Shown here: piece after piece, positions 6,249 through 13,151 of the stretch
Numbering within the stretch: the stretch's first letter is position 1
Layout of the letters: each line of letters begins with the position of its first letter
Source of the DNA: Tidjanibacter sp.
GTDB lineage: Bacteria; Bacteroidota; Bacteroidia; Bacteroidales; Rikenellaceae
Length of the DNA: 14,703 nt
Reading direction: 5' to 3'
Assembly: GCA_017379955.1 (NCBI GenBank)
Contig: JAFNVE010000137.1
Location: forward strand, 1 to 14,703
The notes under the pieces: model-generated
Told to the model about the DNA's origin: nothing
Seen by the model: only the letters and a program-made list of their open reading frames with translations
Databases searched by the model: none
Made by a program: the position numbers and the translations under genes

Positions 6249-8516
6249 ATGAAGAGGTTTTTTATCTGGGCGGTAGCAATGGTGCTCTCCGCCAATCTGT
6301 CGGCACACGCCGACTCTTTCAAAAGTTCGGACTCGGTGTCCGACAAAACACACTCTTTGGGCGCAGTGCCCGACACAATTCCTAACTATATTCCGCAGGT
6401 CGATGTGGTTGCAGGTCGTGCATCTGCTACCTCGCCTATCGCCTTTTCGGAGGTGGGGAGTGAGGAACTTGCTGAACGTAACGATGGGCGAGACTTGCCC
6501 TATTTGCTTTCGGCAACTCCCTCATTGGTAGTAAGTTCCGATGCGGGTACAGGTATTGGTTACACTTCACTTTCGATTCGTGGTACGGATGCTACCCGTA
6601 TCAATGTCACCTCGGACGGTGTGCCGATGAACGATGCCGAGAGCCACAAACTCTTTTGGGTAAACACACCCGACTATGCCTCGGCACTCTCGGATGTTCA
6701 GGTGCAGCGTGGTGTCGGTGTTTCGACTGCGGGCGCAGGTGCTTTCGGTGCTACTATCAGCTTGCGCTCCGAGGAGCTCAACCCTGAGCCGTTTACCGAG
6801 ATTGCACTCGGTGGTGGCTCGTTTGGTACACTGAGCCAGCGCGTAAAGGTCGGTACAGGCCTGGTGGGTGGCAAGTGGATTTTCTCTGCCCGATTGTCGG
6901 ATATTCACTCCGACGGCTTTATCGAGCGTGCAAGAGCAGACTTGCAGAGTTGGGGCTTCGATGCCGGTTATTTCTCCGGAGGTACAAAATTGCGTTTTCA
7001 GGTGTTTGGTGGCGAGGAGGTTACCTATCACGCTTGGAACGGTGTGGATGATTGGATGATGGAGGAGAATCCTCGCTATAACTCGTGCGGTGAGATTGAA
7101 GATGAGGAGGGTAATGTGGTTGGTTTCTATGACAACCAAATCGACCTCTATCAGCAAACACACTATCGTCTGCACTTGTCGCACACCTTCTCGCCCGCGT
7201 GGAGTGCAAAGGCAACACTTCACTACACCGACGGCTACGGCTACTATGAGGAGTATAAAAATGGTCGCTCGTTGGTTGAGTATGGTTTGGAGCCCTTTAT
7301 GAGTGAGGGTAGATTGGTTGAGGAGAGTAATCTCGTGCGTCGCAAGGCGTTGGATAATGGTATGGGTGGTGCTCTCTTCTCTCTGGACTACCACTCCGAC
7401 CGCCTGACTGCTACCTTTGGCGGTGGTTACTACCACTACAACAATGACCACTACGGCAATGTTGTTTGGGTGAAAAACTATATCGGCAATCTCGACCCAT
7501 CACACCGCTACTACTCCAATGTCGGCAAGAAGGATGATGCAAACCTCTATCTTCGTGCCGATTGGGAGCCGGTGGATAACCTCTTTGTCTATGGCGACGT
7601 TCAGTGGCGTATGGTGAACTATACCATTAAGGGCGAGAACGATAAGTATGATTGGTCGGCAGGTGCTCCTCAGATGTTGGATGTAGACAGCCGCTACAAC
7701 TTTTTCAATCCCAAGGCAGGTATCAGGTGGCAGATGACACCGCATCAAAACATCTACCTTTCGTTTGCTACTGCCGGCAAGGAGCCTACCCGAAACAATT
7801 GGACCGATGCCAAGAGCGACCGTGAGCCTAAGCCCGAACGTTTGTATGATTTGGAGGCAGGATGGTCGTGGAGTGATGAGGCTAAATCGTTTGGTGTAAA
7901 TCTATACAATATGCAGTATCGCGACCAATTGGTGCTGACGGGAGAGGTGAACGAGATTGGTGAGCCGCTTGCAGATAATGTACCCGAGAGTTACCGCAGG
8001 GGTATAGAGTTGGTTGGTGCTGTGCAGGTGTTGCCATCACTCAAAGTGAGCGCAAACGCAACGCTTAGCTCCAATAAGATTGTCGATTATGTCGCTTGGG
8101 TAGACTCTTACGATGACGATTGGAACTACTCGCAGGTTGCTGAAAATCTGGGTACTACCGATATCTCTTTCTCGCCCTCTGTGATTGCCGGAGGTGTAGT
8201 TGAGTGGCGCAAGGGTGGTTTTCGTGCTTTGTGGCAGACCAACTATGTCGGCAAGCAGTATCTCGACAATTCGAGCCGTGATGCTCTGAGCCTGGATGCA
8301 TACTCGGTTAGTTCGCTTACCGTTGGTTATGACTTCCGTGCTTTGGGATTTGCCGATGTGGCTCTGAGTGCTACTGTGGGCAATGTTTTTGATGCACGCT
8401 ACTCTTCGGGTGGCTGGGCTTATAGTTGGATTGAGCAGGGCACTCGCTACGATAGCCGAGGCTTTTTCCCTCAGGCGGGTCGCAACTTTATGCTTAACTG
8501 TGTAGTTCGTTTCTGA
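6249..8516 (+). CDS. TonB-dependent outer-membrane receptor, probably for thiamine (OMthi-like)
   Basis: The 755-residue precursor has a signal peptide (residues 1-21, ending in SAHA). A plug domain follows at about 50-175 (LPYLLSATPSLVVSSDAGTG, then TSLSIRGTDATRINVTSDGV and the end of the plug, GAGAFGATISLRS). A long beta-barrel ends in a C-terminal aromatic residue (CVVRF), as needed for outer-membrane insertion. A possible TonB box lies just before the plug (IPQVDVVAG, ~48-56). The N-terminal carboxypeptidase-like domain of SusC-type receptors is absent, and no SusD partner is present. The product should use TonB/ExbBD energy to move its ligand into the periplasm. The substrate is inferred from the TPP riboswitch upstream and the pnuT and thiN genes downstream, an arrangement known for thiamine uptake in Bacteroides. 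Hydroxymethylpyrimidine or thiamine phosphates are alternatives. Confidence 0.9.
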   Translation: MKRFFIWAVAMVLSANLSAHADSFKSSDSVSDKTHSLGAVPDTIPNYIPQVDVVAGRASATSPIAFSEVGSEELAERNDGRDLPYLLSATPSLVVSSDAGTGIGYTSLSIRGTDATRINVTSDGVPMNDAESHKLFWVNTPDYASALSDVQVQRGVGVSTAGAGAFGATISLRSEELNPEPFTEIALGGGSFGTLSQRVKVGTGLVGGKWIFSARLSDIHSDGFIERARADLQSWGFDAGYFSGGTKLRFQVFGGEEVTYHAWNGVDDWMMEENPRYNSCGEIEDEEGNVVGFYDNQIDLYQQTHYRLHLSHTFSPAWSAKATLHYTDGYGYYEEYKNGRSLVEYGLEPFMSEGRLVEESNLVRRKALDNGMGGALFSLDYHSDRLTATFGGGYYHYNNDHYGNVVWVKNYIGNLDPSHRYYSNVGKKDDANLYLRADWEPVDNLFVYGDVQWRMVNYTIKGENDKYDWSAGAPQMLDVDSRYNFFNPKAGIRWQMTPHQNIYLSFATAGKEPTRNNWTDAKSDREPKPERLYDLEAGWSWSDEAKSFGVNLYNMQYRDQLVLTGEVNEIGEPLADNVPESYRRGIELVGAVQVLPSLKVSANATLSSNKIVDYVAWVDSYDDDWNYSQVAENLGTTDISFSPSVIAGGVVEWRKGGFRALWQTNYVGKQYLDNSSRDALSLDAYSVSSLTVGYDFRALGFADVALSATVGNVFDARYSSGGWAYSWIEQGTRYDSRGFFPQAGRNFMLNCVVRF

Positions 8517-8524
8517 TAAATCGC

Positions 8525-8532
8525 TATCTTTG
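8525..8532 (+). promoter_or_regulatory. Possible -7 box just before pnuT
   Basis: TATCTTTG matches TAnnTTTG and lies 7 nt before the ATG of pnuT. No TTTG or TTG is present at the expected -33 distance (about 8500-8506). If active, the transcript would start at or within a few bases of the ATG, that is, nearly leaderless and independent of the riboswitch. Confidence 0.3.
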
Positions 8533-8539
8533 TAGTGCA

Positions 8540-9121
8540 ATGATTTGGCTTGAACTAACGGGTACCCTTGTCGGGTTAATCTATTTGTGGTTGGAGTATC
8601 GCGCCTCGGTGTGGCTCTGGGCTGCAAATATCGTTATGCCTCTTATCTATATCTTTGTCTATTACGATTCGGGCTTCTATGCCGATATGGGTATCAATGT
8701 ATACTACCTCGTGGCGAGCCTCTATGGATGGATAATGTGGCGACGAGGTCGAGGTAATGGCAAGGAGTTGCCCATTAGCCATACACCCAGTCGAGATATA
8801 GCTCTAATGGGCTCAGTTTTTGCGGTGCTTATGTTGGGTATATGGCTGATACTTATCAACTTTACCGACAGCACTGTGCCTCTTGGCGACACCTTTACCA
8901 CAGCACTGAGTGTTGTTGCGCTCTATATGTTGGCGAAGAAGTATGTTGAGCAGTGGTTGGTGTGGATAGTGGTTGATGTGGTGTGTGTTGCCCTTTATAT
9001 TTATAAAGGTCTTTATCCTACGGCAATCCTCTATCTGCTCTACTCGGTGGTGGCTTGGTTTGGCTACCGTCGTTGGCTTAAAATGATGAAAAACGATGAG
9101 ATTTTGTCCACTAACTCATAA
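8540..9121 (+). CDS. pnuT: PnuT-type thiamine transporter (PnuC family)
   Basis: A 193-residue inner-membrane carrier of the PnuC family, which move vitamin precursors by facilitated diffusion driven by intracellular phosphorylation. Seven or so hydrophobic segments cover most of the chain. The N-terminal half shows the family's aromatic-rich substrate region (WLEYRASVWLWAANIVMPLI and DSGFYADMGINVYYL, followed by YGWIMW). A second Trp-rich segment (VEQWLVWIVVDVVCVALYIY) and YLLYSVVAWFGYRRW occur near the C-terminus, typical of the repeat. Thiamine rather than nicotinamide riboside is inferred from the riboswitch, the receptor upstream and the thiamine pyrophosphokinase downstream, whose start codon lies inside this gene. 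The ATG follows the receptor stop by 23 nt. PnuT would hand thiamine to ThiN for trapping. Confidence 0.92.
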   Translation: MIWLELTGTLVGLIYLWLEYRASVWLWAANIVMPLIYIFVYYDSGFYADMGINVYYLVASLYGWIMWRRGRGNGKELPISHTPSRDIALMGSVFAVLMLGIWLILINFTDSTVPLGDTFTTALSVVALYMLAKKYVEQWLVWIVVDVVCVALYIYKGLYPTAILYLLYSVVAWFGYRRWLKMMKNDEILSTNS

Positions 9122-9740
9122 AGAAGACCGCCCCGAGTGGGTGATATTGGCAGCTGGCGACTTCCCGAAAGGGGAGTTGCCACGCTCGCTATTGCAGAGT
9201 GCAGAGCGAGTGGTGTGTTGCGATAGCTCTGCCGGGGAGTTGTTGGCCTTTGGTATGGAACCGTGGACTGTTGTGGGTGATTTGGACTCTCTATCTCCAT
9301 ATCTGAGGGAGAGGTTTGCAGATAGACTTCATCACGTTCCCGAACAGGAGCATAATGACCTTTGGAAGGCTCTCGACTATGTTAAGGGTCAAGGAGCAGA
9401 GGAGGTTGTGGTGCTTGGTGGATTTGGACGCAGGGAGGACCACTCCATTGGTAATGTAATGCTTTTGGCTTCGCGTGCTACCGAATTAAGAATTAGTATG
9501 GTAGCCGAGGAGGGTGAGTTTAGTTTTATCTCAGAGCCGACCCGTTTCGAGAGCCGCGAGGGTAGTGCAGTGTCGCTTTTTGCGCTTAATCCTATGGCCG
9601 ATATTGAGGTGAGGGGTTTGCGTTATGCACCTCCGTCGAATAGACTTTCTGCCTTGTGGCAGGGTGTTTCCAATGAGGCTACGGGTGAGGAGTTTGAGGT
9701 GCTGACTTCGTCGCCCACAATTGTTTATCGAAAATTTTAG
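9096..9740 (+). CDS. thiN: Thiamine pyrophosphokinase
   Basis: Transfers pyrophosphate from ATP to thiamine, giving TPP and AMP in the cytoplasm. This traps thiamine entering through PnuT and makes the riboswitch ligand. The 214-residue chain has the family's signatures: CCDSSAGELLAFGMEP (41-56), the metal-binding VVGDLDSLSP (59-68), EHNDLWKAL (85-93, the usual D-x-T/N-D-x-x-KAL site) and GGFGRREDHSIGNVMLL (108-124, ADP/thiamine site). The C-terminal beta-sandwich (about 140-214), which builds the thiamine pocket at the dimer interface, is complete. The ATG at 9096 overlaps the end of pnuT by 26 nt, suggesting translational coupling. mqnB begins 4 nt after the stop. Confidence 0.94.
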   Translation: MRFCPLTHKEDRPEWVILAAGDFPKGELPRSLLQSAERVVCCDSSAGELLAFGMEPWTVVGDLDSLSPYLRERFADRLHHVPEQEHNDLWKALDYVKGQGAEEVVVLGGFGRREDHSIGNVMLLASRATELRISMVAEEGEFSFISEPTRFESREGSAVSLFALNPMADIEVRGLRYAPPSNRLSALWQGVSNEATGEEFEVLTSSPTIVYRKF

Positions 9741-9744
9741 GACA

Positions 9745-10269
9745 ATGAACAGAGATAGAATCTCCATATTTATCCCCACGCCTATCGAGGCTGCACCGCT
9801 TATGCGTCGTGGTGCGAAGGTCAATATCTGTGGTATGGGTCTTATGTGTCACGGCTGTTTGGAGGGCTTTTTGCGCAAGGAACGCCCTGCTCTGGCTATT
9901 CTGGCAGGTACGGCAGGAGTCTACGATGATAGTTTCGCGGTTGGCGATTGTGTGGTTGTGCGCACCGAGTGGAACGAGCGTGGAGAGTCTGTCTGCTCTG
10001 CACCTGATGCGGAATTGGAAGCACTCTTCCCCTTTGCCGATTCGATGACTGTCGAGAGGGTAGGGGCTACACCAGAGCCGAGTGCGCTTATTGAGAATAT
10101 GGAGGGCTACCACTTTATGGACATCTGCCGTCGATTGGGTGTGCCTTGTGTGGAGTTACGCGTTATCTCCAACCGTGTGGCCGCTCCGCGTAGCGAGTGG
10201 TTTATCGAGGAGAGTTCTGAGAAACTCCCCGATGCGATAGAGAAGATTATAGAATTTTATACCAAATAG
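9745..10269 (+). CDS. mqnB: Futalosine hydrolase
   Basis: A nucleoside-phosphorylase-like hydrolase of the futalosine menaquinone pathway. It removes the purine base from futalosine to give dehypoxanthine futalosine, the substrate of MqnC. Taking the ATG at 9745 gives 174 residues. A TTG at 9721 would overlap thiN and is unnecessary. Family marks are TPIEAAPL at the N-terminus (residues ~11-18), LAGTAGVYDDSFAVGDCVVV (~52-71; GxAG and GD of the PNP/MTAN fold), the ribose-binding IENMEGYHF (~115-123) and LRVISNRVAAPRSEWFI (~135-151), typical of MqnB. It is shorter than the ~200-225 residues common in the family, mainly between the GD motif and the MEG motif, but the key motifs remain. The stop is 2 nt before mqnD, so the two are translated from one message. 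Confidence 0.88.
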   Translation: MNRDRISIFIPTPIEAAPLMRRGAKVNICGMGLMCHGCLEGFLRKERPALAILAGTAGVYDDSFAVGDCVVVRTEWNERGESVCSAPDAELEALFPFADSMTVERVGATPEPSALIENMEGYHFMDICRRLGVPCVELRVISNRVAAPRSEWFIEESSEKLPDAIEKIIEFYTK

Positions 10270-10271
10270 TT

Positions 10272-11069
10272 ATGAGGCTTTCGCTGAATATCTCCCCCTG
10301 CCCGAACGATACCTTTATGTTCCATGCTATGCTCTTTGGGCTGGTCGATACCGAGGGGTTGGAGTTCGATGTGTCGTTCTATGATATCGAGGAGTTGAAC
10401 AACCATCTTTTGGATGGCAAGGTGCAGATTAGCAAGTCGAGTTATGCTGTCCTGCCTGCCATTTGTGAGCATTATGCACTGCTCGATAGTGGTAGTGCGC
10501 TCGGCAGAGGTAATGGCCCGTTGGTTGTCGCTTCAAGAGATGGAGTGAACCTTTCGGATGGGTCGCTCAGGGTTGCAGTGCCTGGCGAACATACCACTGC
10601 TAATATGCTGATGAGCAGACTTTTCCCTGCCATTACAGATAAGACTCCCCGACTCTTTTCGACAATTGCAGAGAGTGTGGAGAAGGGTGAGTTTGATGCA
10701 GGAGTTTTGATTCACGAAGGCCGCTTTACCTATCAGGAACGTGGTTTGAAATTGGTTGCCGATCTTGGCGAGGAGTGGGAACGAACAACATCGCTGCCTC
10801 TCCCTTTGGGTGCTATTGTGGCAAGCAGGGAGTTGCCTGACGAGGTGCGCCAAAAGGTGGAACGAGTATTGCGTAAGAGTGTGGAGTATGCCTTTGCTAA
10901 TCCCTCGGCTTCGCTTGAATTTGTCCTTGACCACGCCCGTGAGATGGATTCCGATGTGGTGCGTAGCCATATCGAACTTTTTGTAAATCAGTACTCTATC
11001 TCTCTTGGAGAAGAGGGCTTGGCTGCTGTTAGGTGGCTGACAGGGCTTGACTCTAAGCAACTATTCTAA
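10272..11069 (+). CDS. mqnD: 1,4-dihydroxy-6-naphthoate synthase
   Basis: Catalyses the step after MqnC in the futalosine pathway, splitting cyclic dehypoxanthine futalosine to 1,4-dihydroxy-6-naphthoate, the naphthoquinone core of menaquinone. The 265-residue chain has the periplasmic-binding-protein-like fold of the family. Motifs are SPCPNDTFMFHAM (8-20), KSSYAVLP (55-62), GSALGRGNGPLVVASRDG (74-91), the phosphate/substrate loop PGEHTTANMLM (104-114), and FDAGVLIHEGRFTY (141-154), where His148 aligns with the catalytic histidine known in the family. TTSLPLPLG (about 172-180) completes the pocket. No signal peptide is seen and the enzyme is cytoplasmic. It is the last gene of the run that begins at the TPP riboswitch. 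mqnA, mqnC and mqnE are not in the window. Confidence 0.95.
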   Translation: MRLSLNISPCPNDTFMFHAMLFGLVDTEGLEFDVSFYDIEELNNHLLDGKVQISKSSYAVLPAICEHYALLDSGSALGRGNGPLVVASRDGVNLSDGSLRVAVPGEHTTANMLMSRLFPAITDKTPRLFSTIAESVEKGEFDAGVLIHEGRFTYQERGLKLVADLGEEWERTTSLPLPLGAIVASRELPDEVRQKVERVLRKSVEYAFANPSASLEFVLDHAREMDSDVVRSHIELFVNQYSISLGEEGLAAVRWLTGLDSKQLF

Positions 11070-11103
11070 CTGCAACACCTCAAAGAATAATGTGCCTAAT
11101 CCC

Positions 11104-11135
11104 AACGGTTTGAACTCCTTTCAAAGTGCCGTTTT
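11104..11135 (+). terminator. Hairpin terminator after mqnD
   Basis: AACGG-TTTGAA (11104-11114) pairs with TTCAAA (11120-11125) and, after a GTG bulge, CCGTT (11129-11133). The stem is followed by TTCCTT. It is 35 nt downstream of the mqnD stop. The T-run is short, so termination may be partial. Confidence 0.5.
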
Positions 11136-11188
11136 CCTTATGAAGACTTCTAAATGGTCTAAGTCAAGTCTAAATATACCTTTATGAT

Positions 11189-11222
11189 TTCGCCTCTCGC
11201 TACATAGTGGGAGGCGAATTTT
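11189..11222 (+). terminator. Strong intrinsic terminator at the end of the thiamine/menaquinone operon
   Basis: TTCGCCTCTCGCT (11189-11201) pairs with AGTGGGAGGCGAA (11206-11218), a 13-bp stem with two G-U pairs and a 4-nt loop, followed by TTTT. It probably backs up the weaker hairpin at 11104. Confidence 0.75.
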
Positions 11223-11235
11223 GTATTATATCCGA

Positions 11236-11459
11236 ACAAGACCCCAAAAGAGTGTTGTTGTTTGCGAAACTTTTACTAATTTTGTTGTGTCGCGTCAGCG
11301 GCATTACATATTTGATGAAAGTGTTTTCGCTTTTATCCTTGATACGAAATCTGACAGTTTCAACGAAAAGAGGATACGACAACACTCATTTCTTGTATAG
11401 CTATGTGGCTATGCACTCTCTGTGCATACACCTCATACTATTCAAGTGTGGGGTCTTGT
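11236..11459. repeat. 224-bp element bounded by perfect 11-bp inverted repeats (MITE-like or structured RNA)
   Basis: ACAAGACCCCA (11236-11246) is the exact reverse complement of TGGGGTCTTGT (11449-11459). Inside it GAGTGTTGT (11250-11258) is the exact reverse complement of ACAACACTC (11379-11387). A local hairpin TATGCAC tctct GTGCATA (11410-11428) and a looser GCGAAA...TTTTCGC pairing are nested within. No obvious target-site duplication flanks the ends. The stretch, like the whole 11223-11587 gap, holds no convincing protein gene. It marks the boundary between the housekeeping operon and the A/T-rich gene cluster. Confidence 0.5.
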
Positions 11460-11481
11460 AATCGTTTATTCTTTTCAGGGT

Positions 11482-11511
11482 TTTGTCAGAACCTCGTGTC
11501 AGATAAATTGA
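11482..11511 (+). promoter_or_regulatory. Weak promoter candidate for the zinc-ribbon/Sel1 cluster
   Basis: TTTG (11482-11485), 18 nt, then TAAATTGA (11504-11511), which matches TAnnTTTG at six of eight positions. It lies about 75 nt before the first gene of the cluster, and no better pair was seen in this gap. Confidence 0.3.
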
Positions 11512-11587
11512 AGTCAACTCCACACTTTCTGTTTATATACTAACCTACCGCGTATAGGAGTTGTGCGACAAAATTAATGAAGGAACT

Positions 11588-12262
11588 ATGTTTTGTTCTC
11601 AGTGTGGTTGTAAATTAGAAGAAGGTGCAAAGTTTTGTTCCGAGTGTGGTAGTTGTGTGGAATCCGTGAGTGTGGCTAAATCTAACACGCCTGTGTCCAT
11701 TGCTGTTGCGAAAACAAGCGACAATGTTGCTAATGTAAATCAGACAGAAGTCGTTAAAACCACGTCAACTACGTCAACAAAGCTGACGGAAAGCAAAAAC
11801 AGTTATATACGAAACACCTCCGCTTATAAGTTTTCACAAGGCATAGCAAAATATCTTGATAGATATTTTCTTGATCCTGTTGTGGGACTGGTCCCTGTTG
11901 TTGGTGATGCCTCTCCCGTAGTATTGTCGCTTCCGTCAATCTATTTGGCGTTAGTACACCTGAAATCCATCCCTCTTGCATTGGCAATGATATTCAATGT
12001 GATGATTGATATTGTTTTGGGAATTATACCTTTCTATGTCGTTAATATCTTGGATTTCTTCCACAAAGCCTATAAACGAAATATGGAACTTGTTGATGGA
12101 TGGCTTGATGGAGACAAACAAAAGATAGAGGAAGTAAAGAGTAAAGCTGTTATTACGGCAGTTATGATAGTGTTATTCTGTCTAATTATCTATTGGCTTA
12201 TTTCCCTGCTTGGGGGTATAGTTGACTCAGTGTTTGGATGGATTGGTGGTTGGTTTGACTAA
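11588..12262 (+). CDS. Zinc-ribbon protein with DUF4112 membrane domain
   Basis: The ATG at 11588 is chosen because it places the zinc ribbon at the very N-terminus. A TTG at 11561 would add nine residues without homology. Residues 1-22 form a compact zinc ribbon with ligands C3/C6 and C17/C20 (FCSQCGCKLEEGAKFCSECG). Residues ~25-78 are a Ser/Thr/Val-rich flexible linker. Residues ~85-172 resemble DUF4112 (LDRYFLDPVVGLVPVVGD, then DIVLGIIPFYVVNILDFFHK and AYKRNMEL), a small bacterial membrane domain of unknown function with paired hydrophobic hairpins. A further helix at ~187-215 is clearly transmembrane, ending in a Gly/Trp-rich tail. It is probably an inner-membrane protein with a zinc knuckle facing the cytoplasm. 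The combination is unusual. Function unknown; it heads a four-gene cluster, with the next gene 14 nt away. Confidence 0.85.
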   Translation: MFCSQCGCKLEEGAKFCSECGSCVESVSVAKSNTPVSIAVAKTSDNVANVNQTEVVKTTSTTSTKLTESKNSYIRNTSAYKFSQGIAKYLDRYFLDPVVGLVPVVGDASPVVLSLPSIYLALVHLKSIPLALAMIFNVMIDIVLGIIPFYVVNILDFFHKAYKRNMELVDGWLDGDKQKIEEVKSKAVITAVMIVLFCLIIYWLISLLGGIVDSVFGWIGGWFD

Positions 12263-12276
12263 TAATACTTTCAACT

Positions 12277-12903
12277 ATGCAATGCCCTAATTGTAATAAC
12301 GAGGTTAGCGACAACGCCAAGTTTTGTACGCATTGCGGTAGTAAACTACCACAAATAGCATATTGCTGGCAATGTGGCGTGGTGCTGCCACAAAACGCTA
12401 AATTCTGCCCGCAATGCGGCACACCACAAAACGAAAAGCAAATCATCCCGAGCGAACAAACAGTAGTAACGATACCTAAAATTGAGGTAGAAATGCTCTG
12501 TCCACATTGTCAGTCGCAATACATCGTTAGTGAGGATAAATGGGGCGGTGAGGGGATGAAATTTGAGTGTGCGCATTGCCACAACACATTTGATATTGCC
12601 TTCTGTGGTTATTGTACTGTACATAAAGGATATGTCGCTTTTCGAGCCTATAATACATCCGAAATTATTGGCGCAATAGCTGCTGGCGCAATTAGCGGAT
12701 ATGATAATCCGCAAGGAGCGATAAGTAACCTAATAGGTTCGTTTTTTGACTCTACGCCTAAAGCGAAAGCAATGGGTGTATGTCCAAAGTGCCAACAAGA
12801 GTTTGTAAAATGTCCTACCTGCAATCGCGCAGTGCACATTACATATGAAGACGCAGGTGTTGTGACTTGTCCGGATTGCCACTTGCGATTCAAAATGAAC
12901 TAA
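12277..12903 (+). CDS. Multi-zinc-ribbon protein with ten CxxC knuckles
   Basis: A 208-residue protein dominated by cysteine pairs: C3/6, C17/20, C30/33, C44/47, C75/78, C98/101, C110/113, C169/172, C179/182 and C198/201. The first four pairs make two classical zinc ribbons (QCPNCNNEVSDNAKFCTHCG and CWQCGVVLPQNAKFCPQCG). The pair at 75-101 (LCPHCQSQYIVSEDKWGGEG, then FECAHC) resembles the MJ0042/zinc-ribbon type with a longer loop. The last pairs form one or two further ribbons. Between them lies a Gly/Ala/Ile-rich stretch (~128-156, EIIGAIAAGAISGY) that could be a short amphipathic or membrane-touching helix. No catalytic motif is seen, so the likely role is nucleic-acid or protein binding, but this is unproven. 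It follows the zinc-ribbon/DUF4112 gene by 14 nt and shares its first-ribbon style, suggesting joint function. Confidence 0.85.
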   Translation: MQCPNCNNEVSDNAKFCTHCGSKLPQIAYCWQCGVVLPQNAKFCPQCGTPQNEKQIIPSEQTVVTIPKIEVEMLCPHCQSQYIVSEDKWGGEGMKFECAHCHNTFDIAFCGYCTVHKGYVAFRAYNTSEIIGAIAAGAISGYDNPQGAISNLIGSFFDSTPKAKAMGVCPKCQQEFVKCPTCNRAVHITYEDAGVVTCPDCHLRFKMN

Positions 12904-12919
12904 ATTCATAAATATTATT

Positions 12920-13147
12920 ATGGTACGAACTTACATTATTAGAGTTAGGCGAAGCATTAGAGAACTTGGTCTTGTTGAGGGTATGTCAATAGAGGTACCT
13001 ATTCGTTGCGGTATGACTCCACGTTACGGTGAGGGTTTTGAATTGGTGCGCCGTATGTTTATGAATAAGTATGGTATTGACATCAACGCAAAGTATGCTT
13101 GGGCACCAATTTGGCCTGGTTGTTTCGATATTGAAGAAGTAAGATAA
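12920..13147 (+). CDS. Small protein of unknown function (75 aa)
   Basis: I do not recognise this protein. It starts with ATG at 12920, 16 nt after the ten-CxxC gene, and stops 4 nt before the Sel1 gene, so the spacing supports a real operon member. The predicted layout is a basic beta-strand (TYIIRVRRSIREL), a turn with GLVEGMSIEVPI giving a second strand, a helix (GEGFELVRRMFMNKYGID), and a Trp/Pro-rich tail (YAWAPIWPGCFDIEEVR). The two cysteines (in RCG and PGC) are too far apart for a clear zinc site. There is no signal peptide or membrane helix. The overall look is a small alpha/beta cytoplasmic protein, possibly an adaptor. Base composition is like its A/T-rich neighbours. Confidence 0.7.
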   Translation: MVRTYIIRVRRSIRELGLVEGMSIEVPIRCGMTPRYGEGFELVRRMFMNKYGIDINAKYAWAPIWPGCFDIEEVR

Positions 13148-13151
13148 GATT

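Noticed and set aside
6567..7451. 294-residue open frame antisense to the TonB-dependent receptor
   Set aside because: It lies inside a clear receptor gene and its translation lacks domains or a plausible start context; a shadow frame.
11207..11461. 84-residue open frame in the gap before the zinc-ribbon gene, and a 61-residue one on the minus strand
   Set aside because: The plus-strand frame starts (GTG) inside the terminator stem, and neither translation shows homology or composition of a real protein; they run through the inverted-repeat element.
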